Shown: piece after piece, positions 6,197 through 6,731 of the stretch
How positions within the stretch are numbered: the first letter of the stretch is position 1
Layout of the letters: each line of letters begins with the position of its first letter
Source of the DNA: Candidatus Atribacteria bacterium
GTDB lineage: Bacteria > Atribacterota > JALVIU01
DNA: 6,731 nucleotides
Direction: 5' to 3'
Assembly: GCA_027028665.1 (NCBI GenBank)
Contig: JALVIU010000403.1
Span: 1 to 6,731 of the forward strand
Notes under the pieces: model-generated
Database searches by the model: none
What the model was told of the DNA's origin: nothing
The model's input: the letters and a program-made list of their open reading frames with translations, nothing else
Translations under genes and position numbers: made by a program

Positions 6197-6731
6197 TTAT
6201 TTGGTAGCTATACGTGGTAGAATTAGGAGAAATAGTATAATTCCTATTCCTATAATATTAAGATATAATATTTTTATGAGAAGTAAGATACCTGCAATGA
6301 TAAGAAGAATCCTTTGAAGAGGTGTAAGTAATGAGGTGAAGTATCCCATTCCTGCTGCACTTATAACAGTTATAGCAAGCAATGAGCGAATAAGTCCATA
6401 CACTGTAGCAAGTGGATGAGAAAGAAGTAAAAGGGAATTATCATATACAAAGAGATATGGAATGATAAACGCAGAAAACCCTAAGAGAAGAGCAAATTTT
6501 GCCGTTTTTACCCAGTTTGCATCTGCAATGCCTGCTGCTATGTAGACAGCTCCACATACAGGGGGAGTAATGGCGGAAATAATGGCAAAGTAAAATACGA
6601 ATAGATGTGCAGCAATAGGATGTATGCCAAGTTTTATAAGTGCAGGTCCGCCAATGACTACAGCTACAAGATAAGCTGCAGTTGTAGGTACTTCCATTCC
6701 AAGGATAAGAGAAGTAATCATGGTAAGTAGG
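6197..6731 (-). CDS. TRAP transporter fused permease (DctM/TAXI type), C-terminal part
   Basis: These are the last 177 or so residues of a TRAP transporter membrane subunit. The frame stays open to the right edge of the window, and the residues before the internal ATG at 6721 (LLT) continue the typical motif, so the true start lies outside. Numbered from that Met, conserved features are SLILGMEVPTTAAY (4-17), the PALIKLGIHPIAAHLFVFYF stretch (26-45), ITPPVCGAVYIAAGIA (51-66) and FIIPYLFVYD (85-94), followed by three or so hydrophobic helices to the C-terminus. This long helical tail is typical of the fused 4TM/12TM permeases paired with TAXI solute-binding proteins, which import carboxylates using an ion gradient. 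The substrate is not inferable here. The usual glycine-rich GMGLPTT appears as GMEVPTT, a mild divergence. Ribosome site and partner genes are not visible. Confidence 0.88.
   Translation of the reverse strand, partial: LLTMITSLILGMEVPTTAAYLVAVVIGGPALIKLGIHPIAAHLFVFYFAIISAITPPVCGAVYIAAGIADANWVKTAKFALLLGFSAFIIPYLFVYDNSLLLLSHPLATVYGLIRSLLAITVISAAGMGYFTSLLTPLQRILLIIAGILLLIKILYLNIIGIGIILFLLILPRIATK

Noticed and set aside
1-6731. CRISPR array, tRNA or rRNA genes, insertion sequence
   Set aside because: No regularly spaced direct repeats, tRNA-like cloverleaf or CCA-type ends, rRNA motifs, transposase or terminal inverted repeats were seen.

Overview
The window is AT-rich bacterial DNA with compact gene packing and strong AGGAGG-type ribosome binding sites. 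It suggests an anaerobic or microaerophilic, flagellated, double-membraned bacterium, possibly a thermophile. Two observations support a periplasm and motility. The cobalamin-binding protein has an ordinary cleavable signal peptide with no lipobox cysteine. A sigma-28 (flagellar) type promoter is present. I cannot assign a phylum from the sequence alone; low-GC diderm groups such as Deferribacterota are possible but unproven.

Layout, left to right. The plus strand opens with the C-terminal 394 residues of the SbcC DNA-repair ATPase, cut by the window edge. A near-consensus housekeeping promoter follows, then a 64-codon gene resembling the small YjfB-type putative motility proteins. Next is a cobalamin riboswitch with a B12 box, a 10-bp P1 helix, a downstream kissing hairpin and a strong intrinsic terminator. 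It leads into three overlapping genes for a vitamin B12 ABC importer: btuF (periplasmic binding protein), btuC (permease) and btuD (ATPase).

The minus strand holds the rest. The 3' end of a fused TRAP transporter permease, cut by the right edge, is followed by a gene for a 383-residue protein with five calcium-binding loops and no signal peptide. Methylglyoxal synthase (mgsA) follows 15 bp later. mgsA ends tail-to-tail with btuD, with only 2 bp between the stop codons.

How the parts work together. The btu genes form one unit, probably switched off by cobalamin through premature transcription termination. No clear promoter lies between yjfB and the riboswitch, so the strong yjfB promoter may drive the whole unit. 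On the minus strand, the calcium-binding protein gene and probably mgsA appear to sit behind a sigma-28 type promoter. This would place an uncharacterised calcium-binding protein in the flagellar or motility regulon. That link is the most interesting inference here and remains untested.
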